Positions 10,169 through 19,495 of a DNA stretch of 59,731 nucleotides are shown one piece after another. The stretch is from Verrucomicrobiaceae bacterium. Its GTDB lineage: Bacteria > Verrucomicrobiota > Verrucomicrobiia > Verrucomicrobiales > Verrucomicrobiaceae. The stretch spans positions 1-59,731 of the forward strand of contig CANIBP010000041.1 of assembly GCA_947466075.1 (NCBI GenBank). Direction: 5' to 3'. Made by a program: the position numbers and the translations under genes. The number at the start of each line of letters is the position of its first letter. Within the stretch, counting starts at the first letter, position 1. The notes beneath the pieces are model-generated. The model saw nothing but the letters and a program-made list of their open reading frames with translations, was not told where the DNA came from and did not search any database.

Positions 10169-11020
10169 ATGCTCTGGCTCCCACATCATCACGAATGGCC
10201 CCTCGTCCACGAGGGCGGCTACGGCGTGCAGGTGCACTGGTTCGGGCAGTTCGCAGGCTATCCAGACTGGCACATCGAGCGCTCGCGGCTCACCGCGCAC
10301 ATGGTCGCCTTTTTCTTCGTGAAAGCCTCCATCTGCTGGTGTGAGCTGAACGGCACACGCTACGAGTTGAGGGCTGGCGACCTGCTCATCATCCGCGGGG
10401 CTGATGAGTTCGAGTTCGGCCACGATCCGAAGCATCCCGCCATCAGCCTCAGCGCCTCACTCGCCGTCTCCCAAGGTAGCGAACCCAACATTCTGCTCCA
10501 GCGTGCCATGCCCCGACGCAAACGCTGGCACTCGCGCGAGGAATACATCATCAACTTTGAAAAAGTGATGGCCGCGCTGAGTTCCAACACGCCTGGCAGC
10601 GAGTTCATCAAACACGGAGCCGTGCTGCAATGGCTCGGCTACATCCTCTCGCATCTCCGCGCCCCCGTGCGCTCTGGTGGGCAAGCCGTGGCCGGGCGCG
10701 AGATCGTGGATCGCATCCTCCATGCCCAACGATGGGCCAACGAACGGCTGAAGGAGGTCATCATGCTCGACGACTGGGCCAAAGCCGCCGGCATGAACAC
10801 CATCTACTTCGGCCGCATCTTCAAACGCGAAACCGGCCAGCGCCCCATGAGCTGGCTCAACGAACGCCGCATCCAACAAGCCGCCCGCCTCCTGGAGCAA
10901 ACAAGCCGCACGATTCAAGACATCGCCGGGCAATGCGGCTTCAGCAGTCCCTTCTACTTCACCCGGGTTTTCAAGAAGCGCTTCGGCAAGGCACCCTCGG
11001 CATATCGGAAGATGGGATAA
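10169..11020 (+). CDS. AraC-family transcriptional regulator
   Basis: The protein has 283 residues. Residues 1-150 form a cupin-like sensor domain (WFGQFAGYPDWHIERSR, LRAGDLLIIRG). The last ~100 residues are the double helix-turn-helix of AraC/XylS, with recognisable landmarks AAGMNTIYFGRIFKRETGQRP and CGFSSPFYFTRVFKKRFGKAP followed by the usual SAYRK end. It is divergent from the epimerase-aldolase-PcRGLX operon and convergent with the CBM9 enzyme gene, whose stop lies 8 bases away. By the normal pattern it would sense a sugar released by the operon's enzymes and activate that operon. There is no ribosome-binding site before the ATG. Confidence 0.9.
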   Translation: MLWLPHHHEWPLVHEGGYGVQVHWFGQFAGYPDWHIERSRLTAHMVAFFFVKASICWCELNGTRYELRAGDLLIIRGADEFEFGHDPKHPAISLSASLAVSQGSEPNILLQRAMPRRKRWHSREEYIINFEKVMAALSSNTPGSEFIKHGAVLQWLGYILSHLRAPVRSGGQAVAGREIVDRILHAQRWANERLKEVIMLDDWAKAAGMNTIYFGRIFKRETGQRPMSWLNERRIQQAARLLEQTSRTIQDIAGQCGFSSPFYFTRVFKKRFGKAPSAYRKMG

Positions 11021-11028
11021 GGCCTCAT

Positions 11029-14000
11029 CTATTCCTCAAACTCGGTCGCCGTTGCGCCAAGTTCCAGCTGGGCTCCGTCGATCCAGATCTGGCCGGGCTC
11101 GCGGAGGCGGATTTCGTAGCTGGCTTCGCTCACGTTGGCGGGAATCAGGCCCGTGATGGAGTAGCGTTGCCACTCGGTGCTGAGTTTGAGCGCAATGGCT
11201 TCGCCATGCTCTTTTTCGGCGTTCATCTTCATGCCGCGCAGCCACGCATCGCGTCCGTTGTGGTCGGCCTTGAGGTAAACGGAGAGCGTGTAGTTTTGCG
11301 CGGAGGCGCTCACGGGATCGCAGCGCAACATCAGCTGCTCGTAGCCGCGGTTGGTGGTCTTGGTGAGTTGGATGCAGCGTTTGCCGAAGCGGGCTCCGTT
11401 CTCGTGAATCGTCGCACCGGGCGTCATGAGGCAGTAGTCGGCGCATCCTGCGGTGGTGATGTCTTCGAAGCTGGGGTTGGGCAGCACGTTCTTGTGGCCT
11501 TTTCGGAAGCCGCCGGGGAGAAACGGTTCCACTTTCATGAGGTCGGGCTTCAGCACAGTCTGCTGCACACGCAGCGCTTTGGCATCCGTGTCGCCCGTGC
11601 TTTGCACATACCAGGCGCGAGTCGCATACGGCTCCAGGATGTCGCTGAAACCATGGTCGCGGAGTTCCATGCTTTGCTCGCCAAAAACCTGCCGTGCGGC
11701 TGTCATTTGGTCGAAATCAAAACGGCAACGCACAGGGTGATGACGACTGTTCGCGGCCAGCAGGATGACTTGCCCATTATCGTTCTGGAAGATGCCGACG
11801 TGGACATCCGGGTAACGCTCGGCTTTCGGTTCAAAGGGGGATTCAACAAAGCTGGGAACGTCTTCCGCCGCGTCCAGCACCGCTCGCTCATATCGGATCG
11901 CACTCGATGACACTGGTCCTGCGATGAAAGGCGCGAGCAGGCTGATCTCATGGCCGAGTTGCTGGCACGTCTGCCAGTCCGTCTCGCGCATGTTGCCATA
12001 GGCGAAGGTGAAGATGCCCGTGGCTCGATAGATGAGGGCGAGCCAGGTCTGGCAGCGGATCTCGGCAGCCGTCAGCGGTCGCTTGTAGAGTCGGCTCCAG
12101 CGCGGACAGGCCAGGATTTGCCACACCGGCTGTCGTGCCGTCTCGGCTCGTTGCCGGGTCATCCACGTCACCTTGGCGACGTGATTGGGTGTGCTGCGCA
12201 CGTCGTCTCCCGCAGGCGGATGCCAATAGGGATCGGTGACGAGGATGTCGCACCAATTCGTGTAGTCCGTGCCTTCGGGGATGTGGCTGGAGTAGTTGAC
12301 GATGACCGGATGGTAGCCATCGGCTTGTCGGACTCGGGCAAAGTATTCCCGGCCGAACTTCACCTGGTTGAACGCCTCTTTGGGAAGCGGTTCGTCCATG
12401 ATGAAGTGCGCGGCGAGATTCGGCGCGTGCTTCACGGCTTCGACTCCGGCGATCATGCGATCGAGGTTCTTGTGGAAGAACTCGCCGTAGATCGCCTCGC
12501 GTTCAGGAAGCGAGACCGGCAGCGTCAGTACGTTCTTGAGCTGGGTGAGGTTTTGCGAATCCGTGATGCGCCGCACCTGTTTCAAAAGCTCGCCGTCATA
12601 GCGGGCGTGCGCGTCCCAGAGGATCGGCTCGGCGCATTCGTCGGGGGCGCTGACGAGGGCGAGACGATGTTTCGCCGCCAGCCGCTGGTAGTTGGCCATG
12701 CCCTGCGGTGTGGTCTTGTTCCAAACGACGAAGGTGTTGAATCCATGAGCGGCAAGCTGCTTGAACGCAGCTTCATCGTCGTCACGCACGCCGGACATGA
12801 TCATGCCGAAGGGCACAAACGGCCGGCCGTTGTTCAATACCACACTTTGGGCTTGATCGATCTTCCACTCCGCTCCCGGCTGCGGCGGCAGCCTCCGCAG
12901 GGGCAGCTTGAGTTCAAAGATCACCCGCTTGTCACGCTGAAGTTGCAGTGTGATGAACTCGCTCAGCGGAACCTTGAGCTGACCGCTGACAGGCACGGGA
13001 GAGACGCTTCCGAGTTCACTCCCCTCCGACGAACGCGCCACCAGCTTCAGCCCTGTGCTCGGATTGACCCGGTAGTGAATCACCGCCTCGGCTTCGCTGG
13101 TGTAGTAGTTGCGATCCAGGAAGGCCGTGAGAGGTCGCCACGCGCTCGTGTCCTCGATGACCTCGGTGCCAAGCACTTCATCCGTGGCGGCATCGAGCAA
13201 CCTCACCTCCGCCTGCTCCGGGTCGGGATCCTGCAAGGCGAGCTGCGTTTCGAGGATCTGTTTGGGCTCCAGTTGCAACACCGCTCCACGAGTTGATCCG
13301 ATGGTGAGGCGCACCTTGGCTGCGGCGGCTCCATGATTTTTCAGGCTGACACGGGCTGCCGACATCTCAGCGCTCGCCTTGCTGATGCCCACAAGCGGCG
13401 GCTCGCGGATCGCCAGAGCGGCAGGAAAACCCGTGACAGCACGAAACGCAGTCTGCTCATGAAAGCTGCTCTTCACGGGCGACCAACTGCTGCTCTCGCG
13501 CGTTTCGCTGATGACCACGTTCTGTGAGTCAATCACCGGCATGCGTCGATTGCGCGCCACGTTGAGCCGCAGGTCGTGAAATCCGCCGCCGGCGCGCAGC
13601 AGGGAAAGCGGCACCGCGATCTCTGCCGTCCAACCGCGATCCGTGCGTCGAGTGGTCGAGCGCCAGGGCACGTCCCAATAGTCCTTCACATTCGGACCGG
13701 TGATGATCCGCTCGTCGCGCGCGCCACCGAAGCTCAGCGCATAGTGGTAAAAGTATGCAGGCTCCGTCACTCGCGGGGTGAGGAACACCTCGACCGACTC
13801 ATCTTTCATCGCGCCACGGTCATGTCCCTTCACGGCAGGCTGAAGAAACTTCAGCGACTCGTGCCGGCAATCGATGCCGATGTAAAGCCATGCATCATCG
13901 TGCGCGAGCCGGAACGTGGTGTCGTCGACCTGTCTGCCAGTTTGAAACACCGTGAAGTCGGATTGCGCGGGGGCCTGCGACCAGAACGACTCTTCCAATG

Positions 14001-14091
14001 CGCCGTCGATGACGGCCGTGCCGCGAACCACAACTGCATCGGCTGCATGAAGTGTGGCTGTTGACAGAAGAGCGAGGAGAAGACGGATCAT
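11029..14091 (-). CDS. Secreted CBM9/DOMON plus glycosidase-like protein with C-terminal carbohydrate-binding domain
   Basis: The 1020-residue protein starts with a signal peptide (MIRLLLALLSTATLHA). Residues ~20-220 form a CBM9-like DOMON sheet (VIDGALEESFWSQAP, DDAWLYIGIDCRHE, TAEIAVPLSLL, LRLNVARNRR). The centre, ~430-800, looks like a TIM barrel of GH2/GH42-like type: the block WKIDQAQSVVLNNGRPF precedes the barrel, and FIMDEPLPKE carries a possible acidic residue. A Fn3/CBM-like end (NPSFEDI..., WQRYSITGLIPANV, IWIDGAQLELG) resembles CBM4/9 domains. ATG 14091 overlaps the stop of the sialidase-like gene by 4 bases. It probably binds and cleaves an exported polysaccharide; the class is not certain. 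Confidence 0.8.
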   Translation of the reverse strand: MIRLLLALLSTATLHAADAVVVRGTAVIDGALEESFWSQAPAQSDFTVFQTGRQVDDTTFRLAHDDAWLYIGIDCRHESLKFLQPAVKGHDRGAMKDESVEVFLTPRVTEPAYFYHYALSFGGARDERIITGPNVKDYWDVPWRSTTRRTDRGWTAEIAVPLSLLRAGGGFHDLRLNVARNRRMPVIDSQNVVISETRESSSWSPVKSSFHEQTAFRAVTGFPAALAIREPPLVGISKASAEMSAARVSLKNHGAAAAKVRLTIGSTRGAVLQLEPKQILETQLALQDPDPEQAEVRLLDAATDEVLGTEVIEDTSAWRPLTAFLDRNYYTSEAEAVIHYRVNPSTGLKLVARSSEGSELGSVSPVPVSGQLKVPLSEFITLQLQRDKRVIFELKLPLRRLPPQPGAEWKIDQAQSVVLNNGRPFVPFGMIMSGVRDDDEAAFKQLAAHGFNTFVVWNKTTPQGMANYQRLAAKHRLALVSAPDECAEPILWDAHARYDGELLKQVRRITDSQNLTQLKNVLTLPVSLPEREAIYGEFFHKNLDRMIAGVEAVKHAPNLAAHFIMDEPLPKEAFNQVKFGREYFARVRQADGYHPVIVNYSSHIPEGTDYTNWCDILVTDPYWHPPAGDDVRSTPNHVAKVTWMTRQRAETARQPVWQILACPRWSRLYKRPLTAAEIRCQTWLALIYRATGIFTFAYGNMRETDWQTCQQLGHEISLLAPFIAGPVSSSAIRYERAVLDAAEDVPSFVESPFEPKAERYPDVHVGIFQNDNGQVILLAANSRHHPVRCRFDFDQMTAARQVFGEQSMELRDHGFSDILEPYATRAWYVQSTGDTDAKALRVQQTVLKPDLMKVEPFLPGGFRKGHKNVLPNPSFEDITTAGCADYCLMTPGATIHENGARFGKRCIQLTKTTNRGYEQLMLRCDPVSASAQNYTLSVYLKADHNGRDAWLRGMKMNAEKEHGEAIALKLSTEWQRYSITGLIPANVSEASYEIRLREPGQIWIDGAQLELGATATEFEE

Positions 14092-15791
14092 TTGTTGGGC
14101 GAGGGCCTGTTTGCTGGCTTCGCCTTCTCCACGTCGATGTAGAGGGAGTTGATCCGTGCCAGACTGCCGGGGATCTGGCCGTCGTGCATGTAGAGCAGGC
14201 GGCCGGGGCTGATCTCGCGGATGGCGGTGTAGTTGAAGTTGGCGCGGTCGGAGATGACGCGGTGATCGCGCCAAGTGCGACCGCCGTCGAGGCTGAACAT
14301 GAGGTTGGAAACGGGGCGACCATAGCTGCAGGCGAGCACACCGTGGCTCATGAGCACGAGATCCGGCATGACGCTGCCTTCTTCGAGCGTGCGTTCGAAG
14401 GCCCACGTCCTGCCGCCATCGAGCGAGCGATGCTGCAGCAGGTTCGACATGTGGGCATCGGGCCGAGTGACAGCAAGCCATTCGCTGTCACTGAGACGCA
14501 CGACGGCGGGCTCGCCGCCGAGCCCGATATGAGCGAGGTGGGTCCAGGTTTTGCCGAGATCGGTGCTGCGCAGCAAATGGGTCTGGCGTGTGACGACGAA
14601 GTGCTTTTGAGCATCGCGTTGATTCGTGCGGCTCCAGGCAACAGCGGTGATGCTGCCATCGTTCTCAGCCCAGATGTGGCGTTCAAAGAGCAGCACCTCA
14701 CCGGCCTTCGCCGGCATGAACTCCTTCGGCATGGTGATGGTGCTGTCGTGCATGGCAAAAGTCTCCGCCCTGGCATCGAGGATCGTGGTTTTGCCCGTGA
14801 GCGTGCCGTCCGGCTGCAAGTGCGTCCAACGCGATGGCCCGAGGATGCGCCCGTCGGCGAGGCGCACGAGTTCCTGCGGTGAATCGCTGTTCTGCTCGGT
14901 GCCCGCAACGGCCTGCCACGTTTTGCCCGCGTCCGTGCTGCGGCGCACGATGTAAGGCTCCAGCAAGGCATCGCTGCCCTGGGGATTGCTGGTCAAAAGA
15001 AGACCTTGTCCCATGTCATAGAGGTAGGGACGCGATTCGGTGTTCTTTGTCTCCACGTTGAGCGGCCACGGCTCGCTGACGGTGATCTTCAGCGGCGATT
15101 TCGCCACCGCCGCTGTTGTCGCCGACCGCAAACCGAGCCGCACAGACTCCCACTGAGCCTCGCCAGTAAACGGCTTCGAGGTGGAGCCAAAGCGGATGAA
15201 CTTGCGCGGCGATGTCGCCGGTCGCCAAAAGGCATCGCGGCCCTCGATGATGCGTTTGCCATCCATTTCCACCGCCATGTCCTCGCCACGAATGATGAGC
15301 CGATACGTGTGGAAGTCGTCGCTTGTGTTCGCTTGAGCAAAACGATCTGTCAGTGTGCGCACATAGCCTTTGGCTGCTTCGGCGTGCTTGTCCTGTGCCG
15401 GTGTGAGCAAGATTCCCTCCTCGTGTTTGCCATCACTGATCTGAATGCAAATTGGGGCACCATCACGCTGCGGCCATGTCGCTGTCGGCGAGTCACGATG
15501 GCCGATCATCCCCACAAGTTTTACCCGCGCCTCTACGATGATCTCCTTGCCCTCAAGATCGCCAGTCCACTCGGCTTCAAAGGCGCCCGATTCGTCTTTC
15601 GAGTCATCGCTCAGTCGCAGCACGCCATCTTCAACCGTGGCATTGGTTTTGCCCATCAAGGCCCACGGCGATGCGGGCGGGGATTTGCCATCGTAGTGTG
15701 TCAGCCAGGTGACGCCATCGTCAACGGCGTGCAGAGTGGCCAGAGGAGCCAGCAGAAGGGCGGTGAGGAGGGTGACGTTCAGGCGGTTCAT
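14088..15791 (-). CDS. Secreted sialidase-like BNR protein with N-terminal jelly-roll domain (sister 1)
   Basis: The product is 567 residues with the signal peptide MNRLNVTLLTALLLAPLATLHA. Residues ~25-225 form a concanavalin-like fold (DFHTYRLIIRGEDMAVEMDGKRI). The remaining propeller has Asp-box repeats (SxDxGxTW), for example STDAGKTW, STDLGKTW, SLDGGRTW. It is a clear paralogue of the gene at 20583-22196, with matching blocks such as PDLVLMS-GVLACSYGRP and NYTAIREISPGRLLY. The family hydrolyses or binds terminal sialic-acid-like or other sugars. It is coupled to the CBM9 enzyme downstream by ATGA, and 108 bases separate it from the DUF4838 gene upstream. Confidence 0.85.
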   Translation of the reverse strand: MNRLNVTLLTALLLAPLATLHAVDDGVTWLTHYDGKSPPASPWALMGKTNATVEDGVLRLSDDSKDESGAFEAEWTGDLEGKEIIVEARVKLVGMIGHRDSPTATWPQRDGAPICIQISDGKHEEGILLTPAQDKHAEAAKGYVRTLTDRFAQANTSDDFHTYRLIIRGEDMAVEMDGKRIIEGRDAFWRPATSPRKFIRFGSTSKPFTGEAQWESVRLGLRSATTAAVAKSPLKITVSEPWPLNVETKNTESRPYLYDMGQGLLLTSNPQGSDALLEPYIVRRSTDAGKTWQAVAGTEQNSDSPQELVRLADGRILGPSRWTHLQPDGTLTGKTTILDARAETFAMHDSTITMPKEFMPAKAGEVLLFERHIWAENDGSITAVAWSRTNQRDAQKHFVVTRQTHLLRSTDLGKTWTHLAHIGLGGEPAVVRLSDSEWLAVTRPDAHMSNLLQHRSLDGGRTWAFERTLEEGSVMPDLVLMSHGVLACSYGRPVSNLMFSLDGGRTWRDHRVISDRANFNYTAIREISPGRLLYMHDGQIPGSLARINSLYIDVEKAKPANRPSPNK

Positions 15792-15899
15792 GAGATGCAA
15801 AAGGGTTGGGACGATCTTTTTGAAGAAGGTGGATCCTTGGCCCAACGCGAAAGCCTCAAGGTTATCAACGCCGGACGAAATCCGCATTCGGTGAAACCC

Positions 15900-17951
15900 T
15901 CACTCCAAGTCGAGCCCCTTGCCGGCGGCCATCTCGCGCAGGGCGCGCTTCGAGAGCGGTGAGCTGGGGTGAAAGCCCATGATCCTGCGGCTGTCCGTGG
16001 ACTTCTCACCGCGCTCGGCTTTCGGGGCGCTGGGATCAAAGCCCAGGCGCTTGGTCGCGATCGAGTATGGAGGGAAATGCTCGGCCATCGCCTCCCAGGC
16101 GGTCCACTTTTCCAGCACCTGCGCATGAATGGCCTCTCGCTCTTTCGGCGCATTTTCCGCTTTCTCCATCAGGGCGCGGATGCCGACCAGCGCCTCGGTG
16201 TGGACGAGTGCGGTGCGGGTGAAGGCGACACGCGCGGCATACTTTGGATTGCCTTCGGTGGCTTGCCCTGCTGCGGTGAGGTGGGCGTGGGCTTGTCGCA
16301 AAACCTCGTCAGTATAAAACTGGTGCGAGCGCAGCACACTCACACGCGGCAGCGCGATGGTGTCCACCATCTTCTGCCGGGTGCGCTCCATGAGTTTCCA
16401 ATACTCCTTCATCGGGCCAGCCGCCGGACCGTAGCAGCGCCGGTAGTAGTCCTCCAGGATCGCATTGCCATCCGCGTAGGGGTTCCAAGTGAGCTGGCTG
16501 AGCAGGTAGAAAAAGGGCGCATTCGGAGACCAGTGCTCAAAGAGCGAATCGAAGAACACGCCCATGACTCCGTGCTCGGCGGCGAAGCGCATGTCCTCCA
16601 TGGCCTGCTGGAAGGGCACGTCTGGAAAGCCCGTCTGCGTGCCGCCCTGGTTGCCGAGATTGGGCCGCCAAAACAACTGCTTGGAGACTTTCGCCCAGTC
16701 GGCGAACTGCTGCTTCTCCTCCTTCCGCATCGCTTCGTGGCGCAGGATGAAATTGTGAACGGAGACGACGAGGATGTTATCGCGCGGCACGGCCTTCACG
16801 GGAGCTGGCTTTCCCGCCTCACCATAGGCGTTCATCATCACGAGAAAATCTCGGCCGGGGAAGCGCGCCTCGGCCAGTTCGGAGAGCTTGTTGGCAAAAC
16901 GCACGTAGCGATCCGAAAGCGGCGGCCATTCCTCGGTGACGCCATTGGCCCAGGACATACGGACGCGGACGTCGGTCTCCGCCGGGGCGGGATCCCACGC
17001 ACGGGAGCGGGGATCGGTGCAATGGCCCTCGTAGTAGCTGTCGTTGGCCATCGTGTAGAGCACGTCGTGATGCGGATAGGCGTCCAGTCTCTTTTCCTGC
17101 TCATCCAGCCACGTTTGCCACAGGAGCGGCTCGCCCTCGCAGAGCTTCCGGCGCATGGGATCCTTCGGAAACGTGCCCCGCGTGCCATCAGGCTGCAGCG
17201 CGAACAACTCTGGCCGCGTCTCGCCGTATTTTTCCCACCAGTCTTTGAAATAATGCCCGCCATCGAAGGTGAACGAATCCAGCAGGAGCCGCTGATGCTT
17301 GGCCCAACGCTGCATGTCGTTCTCCTTGATGTAACCGCGAGCCAGTTGATTGAACAATCCGATGCGGGAGCGGAATTGCGGATGATAGCGAAGCTGAAAC
17401 GGGGCGATGTTCAGTGCCTCCCGTCCTGGATAATCCGTCCCCGTCTCACCGGGATAGAACCACCGGACGCCGACGTGATCCTGCAGGAAGGTGAACACGG
17501 CATTGGCGGTGCCGTATTCCTGCTGTTGGTCCGTGATGGGAAAGCGCCGGCCTTCGACCACGGAATACTTCGGGTCCCACCGATCCCGTCCCGCAATAGC
17601 AATGTGGTTTTCGTTGCCGATCAGCAAGACTTCCTCGGGATGCTTCAGAGTGAAATCCGCACCGGGGAAAAGGCGGTCGAGAGCGGTTTGATAGCCCACC
17701 CAGATGGCCTGCGCGGGCAGAGGATCGGGCGCTCCTTCGATCACCTCGGGCCGCACGCCACCGATGCTCTCGAGGTGCGCCGCCAGCTCCACCGCCGCCG
17801 CCCGCGTGTGCGGTGCGGCATCCTGCGCCACCACGATGGGCAGGGCCGAGCCATCCGGCCGGATGAGGTTGAGGCGCGGTTCGTCAGCCCGGGCTTGAAC
17901 GACGAGCGCAAGGATGATGAGGGTGAGGAGAGCGGGAATGGATTTCAGCAT
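15900..17951 (-). CDS. Secreted DUF4838 protein A (glycosidase-like)
   Basis: The 683-residue product has a signal peptide (MLKSIPALLTLIILALVVQARA). The N-terminal alpha/beta domain, AAAVELAAHLESIGGVRPEVI, corresponds to the small domain that precedes GH20 and alpha-glucuronidase barrels. The DUF4838 barrel follows, with FLQDHVGVRWFYPGETG, LYTMANDSYYEGHC and FFDSLFEHWSPNAPFFYLLSQLTWNP. It lacks the CxCxxC motif of three of the other DUF4838 proteins here and has no C-terminal DOMON domain. The family's activity is unsettled; the fold suggests an exo-glycosidase. ATG 17951 was preferred over an upstream start because it opens a good signal peptide. Confidence 0.85.
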   Translation of the reverse strand: MLKSIPALLTLIILALVVQARADEPRLNLIRPDGSALPIVVAQDAAPHTRAAAVELAAHLESIGGVRPEVIEGAPDPLPAQAIWVGYQTALDRLFPGADFTLKHPEEVLLIGNENHIAIAGRDRWDPKYSVVEGRRFPITDQQQEYGTANAVFTFLQDHVGVRWFYPGETGTDYPGREALNIAPFQLRYHPQFRSRIGLFNQLARGYIKENDMQRWAKHQRLLLDSFTFDGGHYFKDWWEKYGETRPELFALQPDGTRGTFPKDPMRRKLCEGEPLLWQTWLDEQEKRLDAYPHHDVLYTMANDSYYEGHCTDPRSRAWDPAPAETDVRVRMSWANGVTEEWPPLSDRYVRFANKLSELAEARFPGRDFLVMMNAYGEAGKPAPVKAVPRDNILVVSVHNFILRHEAMRKEEKQQFADWAKVSKQLFWRPNLGNQGGTQTGFPDVPFQQAMEDMRFAAEHGVMGVFFDSLFEHWSPNAPFFYLLSQLTWNPYADGNAILEDYYRRCYGPAAGPMKEYWKLMERTRQKMVDTIALPRVSVLRSHQFYTDEVLRQAHAHLTAAGQATEGNPKYAARVAFTRTALVHTEALVGIRALMEKAENAPKEREAIHAQVLEKWTAWEAMAEHFPPYSIATKRLGFDPSAPKAERGEKSTDSRRIMGFHPSSPLSKRALREMAAGKGLDLE

Positions 17952-18005
17952 GGCGAAAGGCAATCGTCGGGTGGGATGATCCTTAACGACCACCATGCTG
18001 AGAAT

Positions 18006-18161
18006 CTACCTTCTCAGCGCATTGATTAGCTCATCCAGCTTGTCGAAGAGCATCTGCATCTGCCACTGCTGGTAGCTGCCATCAGCCCTCTGCACCTTCG
18101 TGAACACGCCGTTGCTGCTGCTACTGGTGCCAGCGATGGCGTCGTTCAGGACGTTGATCAT
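18006..18161 (-). CDS. Small open frame, 51 aa, possibly phage-derived
   Basis: A 51-residue frame runs from ATG 18159-18161 to TAG 18006-18008, with NGVFTKVQRADGSYQQWQM and a helical end MLFDKLDELINALRR. The pattern of a short beta hairpin followed by an amphipathic helix faintly recalls lambda gpW-like head-tail joining proteins, but the similarity is weak. No good ribosome-binding site precedes it. It is alone in the 273-base gap between the small membrane gene and DUF4838 protein A, and may be a remnant. Confidence 0.3.
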   Translation of the reverse strand: MINVLNDAIAGTSSSSNGVFTKVQRADGSYQQWQMQMLFDKLDELINALRR

Positions 18162-18224
18162 CGCTCGATGCTGGATGCAGACAGTGCGCGAAGTGAGTCA
18201 CAAGTGTGTATCCTTGCGTTAGAG

Positions 18225-18659
18225 CTAGTTGATGCACTTTTCGGATGTAGATGGCGGGCAAGCCCACAGCAGCGTCAGGCCAATGAGCAAGCAACTGAGG
18301 CTGTCCATCAGCACCCACCACAGTGGCAGCGGGCATTGCAGATCGATGGAAAGATAAGCCGGACCGGCGATGACCATGATCCAGCCACTCATGCGCACGA
18401 GCGGCTGGTAGCGCTGCAAATCACGCGAGATGGCCCAGAAGAGGATTCCGAGGGCAAAGTAAGCGTAGCCCGCGTTTCCTGACAGATAGACGACCAGCGG
18501 GGAAAGGGTCGGCGCAGGGTAACCCATCAGCCAGCAGAACTTTCGGAACGCGATTCCCGGTGCCAGAGCACCCGGCAGTCCGGTAAGCATCAAGGCGATC
18601 ATGAGGCGCAGCGTCCAGAGCTGCAAACGACGGCGAGCGGGGCGGGTGGAGTGTGTCAT
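18225..18659 (-). CDS. Small integral membrane protein (144 aa)
   Basis: Four hydrophobic segments are visible (LRLMIALMLTGLPGALAPG, VVYLSGNAGYAYFALGILFW, GWIMVIAGPAYLSIDL, LWWVLMDSLSCLLIGLTLLW). I do not recognise the family. Its ATG overlaps the stop of the sterol-desaturase-type gene by 4 bases (ATGA), so the two are coupled and probably act together in the inner membrane, possibly in lipid or carotenoid modification. The 3' side is the 273-base gap. Confidence 0.75.
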   Translation of the reverse strand: MTHSTRPARRRLQLWTLRLMIALMLTGLPGALAPGIAFRKFCWLMGYPAPTLSPLVVYLSGNAGYAYFALGILFWAISRDLQRYQPLVRMSGWIMVIAGPAYLSIDLQCPLPLWWVLMDSLSCLLIGLTLLWACPPSTSEKCIN

Positions 18660-19489
18660 TGGGCTATCGGAAAGGGTGGCGGATCTTTTTTACGATGAAA
18701 CGGATGCAGCATTTGTCCCCACCAGTTTCGTGAAATGGGCTCATGGATGCCGAAATCACATGGGGTGAGGTCGGGTGGGAAATAGCAGGTGCAGAAGAGC
18801 AGGTCCCAGAGTGGCAGGAGGCTGGCGAAGTTCTTGTCGATGGCTTCGGAAGCCTTGGAGTGATGCCAGCGGTGGAATGCAGGCGAGACGATGACGTAGC
18901 GCAGCGGGCCGAAGCCCCAATTCACATCCGAATGCACGAAGATGGTGTAAAGGCCGAGCAACGCGGGCGAGAGAAAGGAAGCGGCGGGTGAGAATCCGAG
19001 CAGCAGAAAAGGCGCGGTGAGGATGAGATTGCCAATGATCTCATTCAGCGGATGGCTGCGGAAGGTGCTGATCCAGTCGAGCTGCTCGGAGCTGTGATGA
19101 ACAGCATGAAACGGCCACAAGCGCCCGCGATGAAACAGGCGGTGAATCCAGTAGAGCAGGAAATCGCCCAGGATGACCGCTGCGACACATTGCATCCACA
19201 GCGGAGCCGTGCCCACAGGGCCGAAGCCTTTGAACTGGCCCTTTGTATCCAGCGCATCAACACCGCCTATGACGAGCGGCGTGAGAATGGCCACCGCCAG
19301 CGCCACCACCGCCACACCCGTTAGCCAGCGCGTGACAACTTGATTGAAGGCCCCATGAAGCAAGTCCAGCAACAGCTCACGCTTCCTCGGAAGCCTGCCT
19401 CGCTTGTTGCCAAAGACGTGCTCGATGAGTCCAAAGACAAAGAGCAGGAACAGGAGGCTGATGATGGCTTGGAGTAGGGGTGTGAGCAT
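18656..19489 (-). CDS. Sterol desaturase / fatty-acid hydroxylase superfamily protein
   Basis: The 277-residue membrane protein has the di-iron histidine clusters of the family: HRLFH (His116, His120), HAVHH (His128, His131, His132) and HRWHH (His206, His209, His210). Several hydrophobic helices flank them (LLFLLFVFGLIEHVFG, VVALAVAILTPLVIG). The enzyme hydroxylates or desaturates a lipid or sterol-like chain using O2. It is coupled downstream to a four-helix protein and starts 6 bases after the BNR gene. Its presence inside a glycan-degrading run is unexpected and may be only positional. Confidence 0.9.
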   Translation of the reverse strand: MLTPLLQAIISLLFLLFVFGLIEHVFGNKRGRLPRKRELLLDLLHGAFNQVVTRWLTGVAVVALAVAILTPLVIGGVDALDTKGQFKGFGPVGTAPLWMQCVAAVILGDFLLYWIHRLFHRGRLWPFHAVHHSSEQLDWISTFRSHPLNEIIGNLILTAPFLLLGFSPAASFLSPALLGLYTIFVHSDVNWGFGPLRYVIVSPAFHRWHHSKASEAIDKNFASLLPLWDLLFCTCYFPPDLTPCDFGIHEPISRNWWGQMLHPFHRKKDPPPFPIAQ

Positions 19490-19495
19490 CTGTTA

